Assembly: GCF_000007345.1 (NCBI RefSeq)
Contig: NC_003552.1
Location: forward strand, 744,001-808,000
Length of the DNA stretch: 64,000 nt
Direction of reading: 5' to 3'
DNA from: Methanosarcina acetivorans C2A
GTDB taxonomy: Archaea; Halobacteriota; Methanosarcinia; Methanosarcinales; Methanosarcinaceae
Below, piece by piece: positions 26,497 to 35,150 of this stretch (the stretch's first letter is position 1; every line of letters begins with the position of its first letter). The position numbers and the translations under genes are program-made. The notes beneath the pieces are model-generated. The model did no database searches. It worked only from the letters and a program-made list of their open reading frames with translations, and had not been told where the DNA came from.

Positions 26497-26643
26497 GGAA
26501 TCACTCTCTTTTCTCCGGCTTTTTCCATATTTAAGAGTTATTCGCACTCTTATTAATTAATATCCGTTTTCATTCGGTTTTTCAGACCTTTGCCGGAGAT
26601 TCTATAAAACAGGTAGTTAAATATTTTTGTCTGAATTCCAGAT

Positions 26644-27519
26644 TCAGATGTATCTTGTTGCAGGCTGTAGGGATTCCATACAGATGGTTTCTTTCGCGTC
26701 TTTGTAAACTCTCAGGACTCCGCCTGACTCCGAGACTGTAACGGCAATTGCTACCGTATCCCTGCTGATGGCAGCTGCTGAGACATGCCTCCCTCCCAGT
26801 CCTTTTTCAATCTCAATATTTTTCCCGTCCACATCAAGGTATCTCCCTGCTGCATGGACAATACCCGTCTCATCGATCACAAAAACTCCGTCAAGCTGGG
26901 CGAATTCCTTTATGGACTCCCAGTTTTTCCTGTCAAGGACATTTCTGCAGGCTTCTTCATGGCCTTCATAAGGGTTAAGGATTATCTGGTGGGAGCGTTT
27001 CAGGACTTCTTCGGAATCCCCCACAATGAACGCCGCTCCTATTTTTTTCCCTTCCCTACCTGTAAGGGCAATATCAAAAGCAATTTTCAGAACTGCATTC
27101 ATGACTTCAGGCCGGACTCGTTCTTCGCATTCTTTCATTGCTTTTATCAGGGGGTTTTCATCGAGGCTGTGGACTATGATAGAGCTGGAACCGCGAGTTT
27201 CGACAACCCCAACAATTGTCCCGCTTTTTGGTCCTTCAAGCACGTATTCTATGGCTGCGGCATGCTGCAGGTGGTCTACATTGCCCGAAGCTTCCCGGTT
27301 GAGCTGGTCACTGAGCTCTTTTGCAGGACTTTTTCCTTCTTTGCCGGTTGCCACGAGGTGGTCTATTATGCTTTTCGGGCGCATGGAGATATAATATACC
27401 GGAATCCCCCCGGTCTCGATCCCCTCAAAGCTCAGATCTCCTGAGACCATAATCGCGGCAGCGTCAAGTTCCTGGGAAATACGGGCTGCCGCTTCTGCAA
27501 TTATACGTGCTCTGTCTAT
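26644..27519 (-). CDS. dacZ: diadenylate cyclase DacZ-like (DisA_N domain)
   Basis: Makes the second messenger c-di-AMP from two ATP. The C-terminal ~150 residues are a DisA_N domain: FAQLDGVFVIDETG corresponds to the DGA motif and GLGGRHVSAAAISRDT to the RHR motif. The first half (about residues 1-130) is an archaeal-type partner domain. The first ATG (27450) would delete a well-formed helix, IDRARIIAEAAARISQELDA, just upstream. That frame has no ATG/GTG/TTG, but ATA at 27517-27519 has GGGGTGG four bases upstream, so I take it as the probable start (291 residues). Confidence 0.75.
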   Translation of the reverse strand: MDRARIIAEAAARISQELDAAAIMVSGDLSFEGIETGGIPVYYISMRPKSIIDHLVATGKEGKSPAKELSDQLNREASGNVDHLQHAAAIEYVLEGPKSGTIVGVVETRGSSSIIVHSLDENPLIKAMKECEERVRPEVMNAVLKIAFDIALTGREGKKIGAAFIVGDSEEVLKRSHQIILNPYEGHEEACRNVLDRKNWESIKEFAQLDGVFVIDETGIVHAAGRYLDVDGKNIEIEKGLGGRHVSAAAISRDTVAIAVTVSESGGVLRVYKDAKETICMESLQPATRYI

Positions 27520-27630
27520 TCTTCCACCCCTTTTTATTTTGACCCAACTATATTTGCGGTCCTGCTTCTCTGTCCTGAGCTAGTTTATATTTTGCTGTTT
27601 GCTTTTGAAGATAATTATTGTTTCTTCAAG

Positions 27631-27676
27631 CTAATGTTATCCCCATAGGTTAACATTAGTTCTCAGAGTTAACATT
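27631..27676. promoter_or_regulatory. inverted repeat CTAATGTTA-N11-TAACATTAG, possible operator
   Basis: CTAATGTTA (27631-27639) and TAACATTAG (27651-27659) are perfect inverted 9-mers, and a third GTTAACATT follows at 27668-27676. The site lies in the dacZ-thpR intergenic region, upstream of a minus-strand TATA-like AAAATATAAAC (about 27583-27593). The 11-mer CTAATGTTAAC also occurs before pycB (44916-44926). Regulator unknown. Confidence 0.45.
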
Positions 27677-27937
27677 TGCGGTAATTCCACACTTAACAGG
27701 TCTGTTTACTGTGTAGTGTAATATTTTATATATTATAATTGTTCTGGGTCTGGTTCATTTTTTTCTCTTTCTCTCTTATTTTATCCTTAATCCCAGCCGC
27801 TTATCTCTACCATTTTTTGAATCTATTCCGGTCGTACAGGTTTACAATTTTTTCTGGAAAACGGTATCCTGAATTAGCTTTCTCTGGAGGCAAAGAGATA
27901 GAAACTTTTTTCTGGTTCTTTCATCTAATTCATACTG

Positions 27938-28492
27938 GTGAAAACTCTGATCAGGACATTTATAGCAGTGGAACTGGACCCGAGTTTCAGGGAGGAAATC
28001 CGCCAGATCCAGGAGAAATTTTCCGATTTTAACCTGAAGTTCGTTGACCCGGAAATCGTTCACATAACCCTGAAATTTCTCGGGGATATCGAGGAATCAA
28101 AGGTAAAATCCCTTTCAGCAGCTCTTGATTCTCTTCTTTGTGAGCCTTTTGATGCAAAAATTGAAGGCATTGGGGTTTTCCCGAAGCCTTCAAACCCTAA
28201 AGTTCTGTGGCTGGGGGCAAAAGGAAACTTCGAGGTCCTTCACGACGATGTGGAAACCTTACTGAAGCCTTTTAAATTCAAAAAGGATGAGAGGGCATTT
28301 ACTGCCCATGCTACCCTTGCCAGGGTAAAAGTCCTGAATAAAGACCAAAAAAATGCTTTTGCAGGTGTCCTGAATGAATTAAAAGATACAAAAATTGGAA
28401 GCATGAGGGTAAATAAAGTGCTTCTGAAAAAAAGCACCCTAACCCCCGACGGTCCCATTTATGAGACCCTGCATACGGTATATCTGGACTGA
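27938..28492 (+). CDS. thpR: RNA 2',3'-cyclic phosphodiesterase ThpR
   Basis: 2H phosphoesterase (historically 2'-5' RNA ligase) of 184 residues. The two catalytic H-x-T-x motifs are HITLKFLGD near residue 42 and HATLARVK near residue 124, each in a half of the two-lobed fold. It hydrolyses 2',3'-cyclic phosphate ends of RNA. GTG at 27938 is the formal start, but GGTGA at 27937-27941 would place initiation at CTG 27947, giving M-IRTFIAVEL, the usual N-terminus of the family. Soluble and monocistronic. Confidence 0.88.
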   Translation: MKTLIRTFIAVELDPSFREEIRQIQEKFSDFNLKFVDPEIVHITLKFLGDIEESKVKSLSAALDSLLCEPFDAKIEGIGVFPKPSNPKVLWLGAKGNFEVLHDDVETLLKPFKFKKDERAFTAHATLARVKVLNKDQKNAFAGVLNELKDTKIGSMRVNKVLLKKSTLTPDGPIYETLHTVYLD

Positions 28493-28693
28493 CAGGCTGC
28501 CTGCACAGCCGCATCAGTCCTTTAACCCTGACCATTTCTTTTTATGTATCTAAATTCTCTATGTATCTTATTTCCTTTTTTCGTATTTTATTTATGTATC
28601 TGTACCGATCCGTGTATCTGACTTGTACTTATTTTTGTATCACATTTGTCTATTAATCTGTGTTTATTAACAACACACTGATTTGATCTCAGC

Positions 28694-29713
28694 TTAATCT
28701 TCTGTTTCATATTCTTTGAATCCGCTCGAATACACAAGCCTGCGGTCTTCGGTTATTATAAGGCATTCGACCCCTTCGAGATTTTCTATCATCTCAAGCC
28801 CTTCTTCTTCTCCCAGCACAAAGATTGCAGTTGCAAAAGAGTCGGCATCTATAGCATTTCCGGCAATTACGGTACTGCTAATAATGCCTTCTGATGGATA
28901 TCCTGTTCTCGGGTCCGAGATGTGAGATACTTTAGCCGACTCATTGAAGTAACGTTCGTAGTTCCCGCTTGTTGCGACTGCAATATCCCGGGCTTCAATT
29001 GCAGTGACATATTGGCCGCTTCTGTCAGGGTTCTGAAGGCCTACCACCCAGGGTGTGCCGTCTGACTTCTGGCCTATATATTTTCCGTCTCCTCCCGCGT
29101 TTACGAAGGCATTCTCAATCCCGTCTTCTTCCAAAGCCTCTATTGCTTTATCAACGGCGTAGCCTTTTGCGATACCTCCCAAGGCTATCTTCATCCCGGG
29201 TTCCAGGCTTACAGTCCCGTTTTCTATGCTTATTTTCGAGTAGTTTACGAGTTTGAGGGTCTCATTCAGTTCGTCTGCAGTCGGGGGTTCCTGCGAGCCT
29301 CCCGGGAGGAATTTACTCTTCCAGAGATCAAGTACGGGCTGGATGGTGATATCAAAGGCTCCTCCACTTTTTTCCGAATAGTACTTCGACTGCTCCAGCA
29401 CGTAAATAAAATCAGGGTCAGCATTTTCAACTTCTCCTACGGTGTTCAGGATAGTGAGCTGACTGTCCTCTTTTGAAGGGCTCATAAGGGCGTCGATTCG
29501 GTATATTTCACTGAAGGCATCATCTGTTGCCTTTGAAGCTTCGCTTTCATTCGGAGCGTAGACAGCTACCGTAACCGTAGTGTCCATAATGTTTTTTGTC
29601 TGTTGAAACTCCTGAAGTTCCTTCTCTTCTTGGGGTTCAGACTGTACACAACCCGATGCTAATATCGATATGACAAGTAGAAATGCAAGTGGTGTTTTGT
29701 ATTTTAAGTCCAT
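28694..29713 (-). CDS. apbE: FAD:protein FMN transferase ApbE (lipoprotein)
   Basis: ApbE attaches FMN to threonine in exported flavoproteins, including RnfG and RnfD. The N-terminus is a lipoprotein signal with lipobox ASGC (Cys22), so it is anchored outside the membrane. Family motifs are MDTTVTVAVY, DALMSPSKEDSQL, GGAFDITIQPVLDLW, ALGGIAKGYAVDKAI, VNAGGDGKYIGQ and SHISDPRTGYP. Length 339 is usual. It is divergent from the mmcA-rnf operon, whose RnfG carries the DAISGAT acceptor site, so that operon is its likely customer. Confidence 0.93.
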   Translation of the reverse strand: MDLKYKTPLAFLLVISILASGCVQSEPQEEKELQEFQQTKNIMDTTVTVAVYAPNESEASKATDDAFSEIYRIDALMSPSKEDSQLTILNTVGEVENADPDFIYVLEQSKYYSEKSGGAFDITIQPVLDLWKSKFLPGGSQEPPTADELNETLKLVNYSKISIENGTVSLEPGMKIALGGIAKGYAVDKAIEALEEDGIENAFVNAGGDGKYIGQKSDGTPWVVGLQNPDRSGQYVTAIEARDIAVATSGNYERYFNESAKVSHISDPRTGYPSEGIISSTVIAGNAIDADSFATAIFVLGEEEGLEMIENLEGVECLIITEDRRLVYSSGFKEYETED

Positions 29714-29823
29714 GATCTATCAATTTTTCCTGCTAGTTTTTTAATTTTGGGTTTGTTTCGTTACTTTATCCGGGTCTTTTCCAAAAGTATAAAAACAAGG
29801 TGAAAAATAAATGGGATTTTAAA

Positions 29824-29922
29824 TGAATGGGATTTAAAGTGAATGGATTTAAAGTGAATGGGATTTAAAGTGAATGGATTTAAAGCGAATGGGATTTAAA
29901 GTGGATGGGATTTTAGGTGGAA
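29824..29922. repeat. degenerate 15/16-bp tandem repeat TGAATGGGATTTAAAG
   Basis: Six or so imperfect copies of (T)GAATGG(G)ATTTAAAG run from about 29824 to 29922, with single-base length and substitution differences. They lie just upstream of apbE and far upstream of mmcA. No coding potential. Confidence 0.9.
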
Positions 29923-29925
29923 TGA

Positions 29926-30912
29926 ATAGAAAATAAAATTTTATTTTGAAAATGAAGTTTTGTTTTAGTTTCTTACTCTGTTTTTATTTCTCGCGGTTTT
30001 CATTTACTTTTTACTTCTTTTTTCTTATCCCATTTTTTTTGTTTTTTCTTCGTTCCCTGCTTCTATCGATAAAAGCTTGTCATGCTCTTTAGTTAGCTTT
30101 TTCATTATTACATCCGTCCCCTGTTTGGTCCAATACATCCTATGTTTTTTCTTTCTGATCTACTGGTAGATTCATGATTAATGGTTAATGAATGATCAAT
30201 TATTGATTACTTTTTTAAATTTAATATAATTTATATATTTCTCTAGTTATTCTTATTTTTCGAGATTTTTCTCATCCTTGAAGGCTAAATAAAGTTTTTT
30301 CTTCCGGTTGACTATGCAGGTACGCTTCATGATTTTAATGTATAATCATGTATATTCTTTTCAGATAACTATATATATAAAAAAAGTGTAAGTTTTTACT
30401 TATATTTTGGATATTTTATATATTTAACTAATATACGCAATATGATATATATTAAGTATATATTTTAATTACATTATAAAAGTCTGTACAATTCCCTAAA
30501 ACTTATTTCGAAAGAAATAAGTATTACCTCACGCAAACATTTTTCGTTGAAGTGGAATTTAGCTTTGTTTTTCGGAGTAAAATGGCTATCTAAAGCAAGG
30601 AAAGGAAAAAGCCGGTGATCAAAAAAACCTTCAGGAAAACCAATGATGCTAAAAAGAGCTAGGCTAGTCGTTCATGCCAGTTCCTTCTCGCTTCAGTTTT
30701 CCGTTAATTGATTTCCTTTCGGTCTCTGGGTTATGCCACTGGAGGTCTGGAAGGAACGGCAGTGTACACCCACTGGCCGTGTACGATCCAGCCGTAAATG
30801 TCTTTCAATCTCATTCATTACTCAATATAAGCTTCAAGTTGTTGAAATTTGAACTTTGTTTCTTTCCAAGCATAACATAACAACGTGAACAAAAAAAGAG
30901 AATGTGGTCATT
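29926..30912. other. long AT-rich region upstream of mmcA
   Basis: Nearly 1 kb without a convincing gene. 30180-30480 is extremely AT-rich with several TATA-like stretches. From about 30540 composition becomes more balanced, and the segment 30715-30800 contains imperfect inverted pairs such as CAGTGTACAC/GCCGTGTAC. The mmcA transcript could have a long, structured 5' leader starting near 30500. Confidence 0.4.
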
Positions 30913-32406
30913 ATGAATAGGTTAAATCTGTTGGTGTCGGGAGTCGCTGTGCTGCTTCTACTGGCTGCTGGTGCCTATTCTTCTCTTGGGTATTCAGGGA
31001 ATGATGCAATCGCATCCCACTATATGACCAAAGGAGAATGGTCCGATTCGGTCTGCGGAGGCTGTCACTTCGGTGTCTACGAAAACGTCAATAATTCTTA
31101 TCATGTACAGGTAAATATGAGTAGATGGTCTCCCCTCACAAATTTTGATCTTGAAACATCCGGAGAAGAGGAATGGGTCAAAAAATTCGGGATGTATCAT
31201 CCCGGCGGAGGTCCGCTTGCAAAATATGGTATAGACATTGACTGCATGATGTGCCATGAGAAGTACGGGCTCTATGACTTTGATGCACGTGCCGAAGCTA
31301 TTGCAAATGGGGATTTTGCAAATGCGAATAGTTTAGCGGTGGCGAATTTCAGTGCTACCGCACAGAGTGATCCTCTGCACCTTTTTGTCTACACTGCTAA
31401 CGTCCTTACTCCCTACCCTCTGCTGATCGTTTTCCATGATGCTGTAAACGGGGCTCCAATATCCTGTGCCCAGAGATGTCACAGAATCGATGTGGAAACG
31501 AGTGCCGTTATGTGGGCTGATGAAGAGGACTTTGAGGAGTCTGACGCCCATGCAGCAAACGGTGTTGAATGTACGGAATGTCACCATACTGAAGCGTTCA
31601 TCATAACCTCCGATCACCAGATCGGACGTGGAAACACCTCTGGTACCCCGGATCTTCCGGATAGCCACTATGATGATACCATGCGCAGCTGTGACGATGC
31701 CGAGTGCCATGCAGGAATCTCTCACGGTCCGTTTGCTGACTCTCACATGGAATTCCTTGCCTGTGAAGCCTGCCACACCCCTGAGCTTCCTGGAGGAGAT
31801 CTGCCGGGCGGCAATGTGCTTGAGTCTTTCAGCTGGCAGAATGGAGAACGCGAAGACGTTTACCGGGATTCGGACTTCCAGCCTGCACTTGCCTGGTATA
31901 ATGGGAACTTCGGAGATGTCCTTCCAAGTGTGGATACAAGGAATGACACAGATGTGAAGGTCACTCCGTTCAACAACATTACCGGAACCTGGTGGGATGC
32001 AGGCACCGATCCTGAAGTTCTCGCAAACCCGAACACCAGCATCTCCACCGGCGACCCGATCCCGGTACAGTATGTAAAGGCAGCAGATGCCAACGGGGAC
32101 GGCGAAGTCACAGTGGAAGAAATGCAGGCTTATGATGCTGACGGAGACGGAGAGGCCGACTACCCGAATGCGGTGTTGAGAACCGTGGAGCTCTACTACC
32201 AGGTTGCTCACAGTATTGTGAGTAGTGATATTGGACTTGCTGATCCGTACACCTGCAAGGACTGTCACGGGAATGAAGCCGTGATTGACTGGGCAGCCCT
32301 CGGTTATGAGCAGGATCCCGGAGGAGAGTCTTCGGCCGTGAAGAGTATTGCTGTAACTTACGATAAGCCAAGACCTGTAGAAGTTGAAACGGAGCCTGCA
32401 CTCTAA
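30913..32406 (+). CDS. mmcA: multihaem c-type cytochrome MmcA
   Basis: Membrane-associated cytochrome encoded first in the rnf operon, proposed to move electrons between Rnf and methanophenazine or outside acceptors. The N-terminus has a hydrophobic signal/anchor (VSGVAVLLLLAAGAYSSLG). Haem sites are five CXXCH (CGGCH at 48-52, CMMCH, CTECH, CEACH, CKDCH), one CX3CH (CAQRCH) and one CX4CH (CDDAECH), seven in all, matching the heptahaem MmcA of M. acetivorans. Residues 392-403 (DANGDGEVTVEE) and 408 onward (DADGDGEAD) look like calcium-binding loops. The ATG at 30913 follows a GTG at 30904. TAA at 32404 is followed at once by the rnfC SD. Confidence 0.95.
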   Translation: MNRLNLLVSGVAVLLLLAAGAYSSLGYSGNDAIASHYMTKGEWSDSVCGGCHFGVYENVNNSYHVQVNMSRWSPLTNFDLETSGEEEWVKKFGMYHPGGGPLAKYGIDIDCMMCHEKYGLYDFDARAEAIANGDFANANSLAVANFSATAQSDPLHLFVYTANVLTPYPLLIVFHDAVNGAPISCAQRCHRIDVETSAVMWADEEDFEESDAHAANGVECTECHHTEAFIITSDHQIGRGNTSGTPDLPDSHYDDTMRSCDDAECHAGISHGPFADSHMEFLACEACHTPELPGGDLPGGNVLESFSWQNGEREDVYRDSDFQPALAWYNGNFGDVLPSVDTRNDTDVKVTPFNNITGTWWDAGTDPEVLANPNTSISTGDPIPVQYVKAADANGDGEVTVEEMQAYDADGDGEADYPNAVLRTVELYYQVAHSIVSSDIGLADPYTCKDCHGNEAVIDWAALGYEQDPGGESSAVKSIAVTYDKPRPVEVETEPAL

Positions 32407-32419
32407 GGAGGTGGCAAAC

Positions 32420-33727
32420 CTGAGTGACGTTATTAAAATTGACAAACTGCCTGAAAAGGCAATTATACCCATGAGGCAGCACGATGGAATTGCTTGTGCT
32501 CCTCTGGTTAAGAAAGGCGCAGAAGTTATCGTCGGCCAGAAGCTGGGGGAATGTGAGGGCAGTGACCTCGCTTATGTCCATTCCCCTTTCTGCGGGACTG
32601 TTAATTCAATTGAACTAATGCCAAACCCCAGCGGAAAGAGAATCCTCAGTGTTGTGCTCACCCCTTCGGAGTGTGCACAAACGGTTGATTTCGTGCCTGA
32701 AAAGGATGCACCCCCTTCAAGGTTAATTGAGATTATCAAGGAAGCGGGAATTGTAGAGTATTATGAAAAGCCCACATACCTTGCTCTTAAGCCTGGTAAG
32801 AGGATCGATACTTTGCTTATGAATGCAACTTTTCCTCTTATTACCCATGCTTATCTGAGTTCTCTTGACAAAGTCCTTGAAGGGTTCAAGCTTATGCTTG
32901 AGGCAAGCGGGATTTCACGAGGGGTAATTGTTTTAAGGGCAGATGATAAGGAATCCATTAAAGCCTTCAAGAATGCAAAGGTTGATGGTAAACCGCTTAC
33001 TGTTGCTCCTATCGTTGGAATGAGGCATGCTGACTACTACCTTGAGGATGTAGAGGATCAGATCATAGTTGTTGCCGCAGGAAAGATCACATACACTCCT
33101 ACGATGATGAACCTGCTTTCAGCCAATGTAATGGGTAGAAAACTTCCTCTAGGATACGAGCCTCCAGACGTGCATGTAGTAGTATGCGGGGTAAAATCTG
33201 CCAAAGCAGTATACGATGCAATCAACGAGGGAAAACCCTATCTCGAAAGTGCAGTAACAGTTACAGGGGCGGTTAATAACCCGAAGACTGTAATTGTCAA
33301 GTTCGGGACTCCGATTAAGGACGTAATCGAGGCCTGCGGAGGGTATAAAGGCGAACCCGGCAAGGTTATTGTTAATGGATCCATGGGTGGAGTAGCCGTG
33401 TATACGGACGAGGCGCCTGTGGTTAAGAATACCGTCGGAATTGTCGTCCAGACAGAAGCTGAAGTCCTGAGGGACGAAGCAACTGTTTGCATCCACTGTG
33501 CACGTTGCGTGGATGTCTGTCCCATGAACCTGCTGCCTGGGAGAATTGCCGCTATGGCTGACATGGGCATGTTTGATAGGTGCAGAGAGTATTTTGCTTT
33601 AAATTGTATCGAATGCGGAGAATGTGCTGTAGTCTGTCCTGCTAAGAGACATCTTGTGCAGCTCATACGCTATTCAAAGCTTCAGATTATGAATCAAAAG
33701 AACGAAACAGTGGAGGCGACGGAATGA
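32420..33727 (+). CDS. rnfC: Rnf complex subunit RnfC
   Basis: RnfC is the peripheral Fe-S/flavin subunit of the ion-pumping ferredoxin oxidoreductase. The N-terminal region (MRQHDGIACAPLVKKGAEVIVGQKLGE) is the barrel-sandwich module, followed by an NADH/FMN-type domain and SLBB region, then two 4Fe-4S motifs at C357/360/363/367 and C396/399/402/406. A perfect SD, GGAGGTG (32407-32413), begins right after the mmcA stop. Six bases later is CTG (32420-32422), which I take as the start. The TTG at 32384 inside mmcA gives a 447-residue alternative without an SD. The stop overlaps the rnfD start (ATGA). Confidence 0.93.
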   Translation: MSDVIKIDKLPEKAIIPMRQHDGIACAPLVKKGAEVIVGQKLGECEGSDLAYVHSPFCGTVNSIELMPNPSGKRILSVVLTPSECAQTVDFVPEKDAPPSRLIEIIKEAGIVEYYEKPTYLALKPGKRIDTLLMNATFPLITHAYLSSLDKVLEGFKLMLEASGISRGVIVLRADDKESIKAFKNAKVDGKPLTVAPIVGMRHADYYLEDVEDQIIVVAAGKITYTPTMMNLLSANVMGRKLPLGYEPPDVHVVVCGVKSAKAVYDAINEGKPYLESAVTVTGAVNNPKTVIVKFGTPIKDVIEACGGYKGEPGKVIVNGSMGGVAVYTDEAPVVKNTVGIVVQTEAEVLRDEATVCIHCARCVDVCPMNLLPGRIAAMADMGMFDRCREYFALNCIECGECAVVCPAKRHLVQLIRYSKLQIMNQKNETVEATE

Positions 33728-34590
33728 CATCCTTTACGGTATCTCCCCCTCCTCATATAAAAAAGAAAATTTTCATCAAAAATCTCATATGGAGTAGGAT
33801 TGTTGCCCTGTTACCCATCAGTGCAGCAGCTGTTTATTTCTTTGGATTTGCTGCTCTAGGGAACATAATTGCTTCAATTTTAGGGGCAGTGGGTATCGAG
33901 TTTGTAATCCAAAAGGCGTTCAATAAGAAGCTTACAATAATGGATGGAAATGCCATCTATCTCGGGCTCTTGCTTGCTCTCATTTGTCCGCCTACACTTC
34001 CTGCCTGGATGATTTTTATAGGAGGGGCGTTTGCTGTAGGAGTTGGGAAGCATGCATTTGGAGGAATCGGGTCTTATACTTTTCATCCCTCACTTGCAGC
34101 CTGGGTTTTCTTAAGCCTTGCCTGGGCTCAGGACATGCTTCCGGGAACTATCCCGATTTTAAGCAGCTTTTCGGACCTGATCCTGGAGAATGGAGCCGGA
34201 TTCCTTACAGATGTTTCTCCGATCCTTGTGCTTCTTGCAGGAGTTATACTCATACTTGTGAAATATATTGAGTGGAGGATCCCGCTATCATATCTCTTGA
34301 CAACGGTTATCCTGGCTTTAGTGCTTGGAGACCCCCTAGCTTATGTGGTTTCGGGGACTTTCCTTCTTGGAGTGTTCTTCATTGCCACGGAAACCGTTAC
34401 AAGTCCGGTAACCCAGAATGGAAGAATTGTGTACGGAATCCTTTGTGGGTTTCTTACCGTGATTTATGGGTATTTCTCAGGAAACTATGTATGGGGTACC
34501 CTTTATGCCCTGCTTCTGTCAAACGCGGTAGCTCCATTCATTGAACTTAAGACTCTTCCAAAACCCATGGGAGGTGTAGCGAATGAGTGA
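33724..34590 (+). CDS. rnfD: Rnf complex subunit RnfD
   Basis: Integral membrane subunit (288 residues, about eight to nine helices) of the NqrB/RnfD family, part of the sodium-translocating core. ATETVTSPVT near residue 222 matches the conserved loop near the FMN-carrying region of the family; its covalent FMN, if present, would be installed by ApbE. The ATG at 33724 overlaps the rnfC stop and has GGAGG 7-8 bases upstream. Confidence 0.93.
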   Translation: MTSFTVSPPPHIKKKIFIKNLIWSRIVALLPISAAAVYFFGFAALGNIIASILGAVGIEFVIQKAFNKKLTIMDGNAIYLGLLLALICPPTLPAWMIFIGGAFAVGVGKHAFGGIGSYTFHPSLAAWVFLSLAWAQDMLPGTIPILSSFSDLILENGAGFLTDVSPILVLLAGVILILVKYIEWRIPLSYLLTTVILALVLGDPLAYVVSGTFLLGVFFIATETVTSPVTQNGRIVYGILCGFLTVIYGYFSGNYVWGTLYALLLSNAVAPFIELKTLPKPMGGVANE

Positions 34591-35149
34591 TAGTAAGGAA
34601 ATAACGAAAGTTATTGTAACAATGGTGGTAATTTCTGCTGTTGCTGCAGCTTTGCTTGCGCTCACCTATACTCCTACCCAGGCCCAGCTGAAACTTTTAC
34701 AGGCAGAGCAGCAGAAAGAAGCCATGAAGGAAATCCTTCCGCAGGCTGCCGATTTCGAACCAGTTACCGGGTCTGAGGTAGATGATGATGGAAATCCTGT
34801 TGTGCTGTACTACAAGGGAGTTGATTCTTCAGGAAATGTTGTAGGCTATGTGGTCGAACGGAACCAGGTAGGAGCCCAGGGCATGATCCAATTGCTTGCG
34901 GGAATTTCCTCGGATTTCAGTACGATCACAGGGTTTCAGGTTATGAAACATTCCGAAACTCCTGGTTTAGGAGCCCTTATTACCACCCCTGAATTCCAGG
35001 GACAGTTTGTGGATCTTCCGGTGGCCGATACGAGTTTAACCAAAAACGGTGGTCAAGTTGATGCCATTTCCGGAGCTACGATCTCTTCACAGGCAGTGGT
35101 AGATGCGCTGCATAGTGCAGTTGATTATGTATCCGCACAGGAGGGCTGA
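34583..35149 (+). CDS. rnfG: Rnf complex subunit RnfG (flavoprotein)
   Basis: One N-terminal membrane helix (VIVTMVVISAVAAALLALTY) anchors an extracytoplasmic FMN-binding domain. DAISGATISS contains Thr166, which matches the ApbE recognition motif and the threonine reported to carry FMN in M. acetivorans RnfG. GVDSSGNVVGYVV and HSETPGLGA are other FMN_bind-domain motifs. The ATG has a full SD (GGAGGTG) six bases upstream inside rnfD, with an 8-base overlap. Confidence 0.95.
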   Translation: MSDSKEITKVIVTMVVISAVAAALLALTYTPTQAQLKLLQAEQQKEAMKEILPQAADFEPVTGSEVDDDGNPVVLYYKGVDSSGNVVGYVVERNQVGAQGMIQLLAGISSDFSTITGFQVMKHSETPGLGALITTPEFQGQFVDLPVADTSLTKNGGQVDAISGATISSQAVVDALHSAVDYVSAQEG

Positions 35150-35150
35150 T

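Noticed and set aside
31333-32472. 379-codon minus-strand ORF antisense to mmcA
   Set aside because: The plus strand encodes MmcA with seven haem motifs; the minus frame has no recognisable domain.
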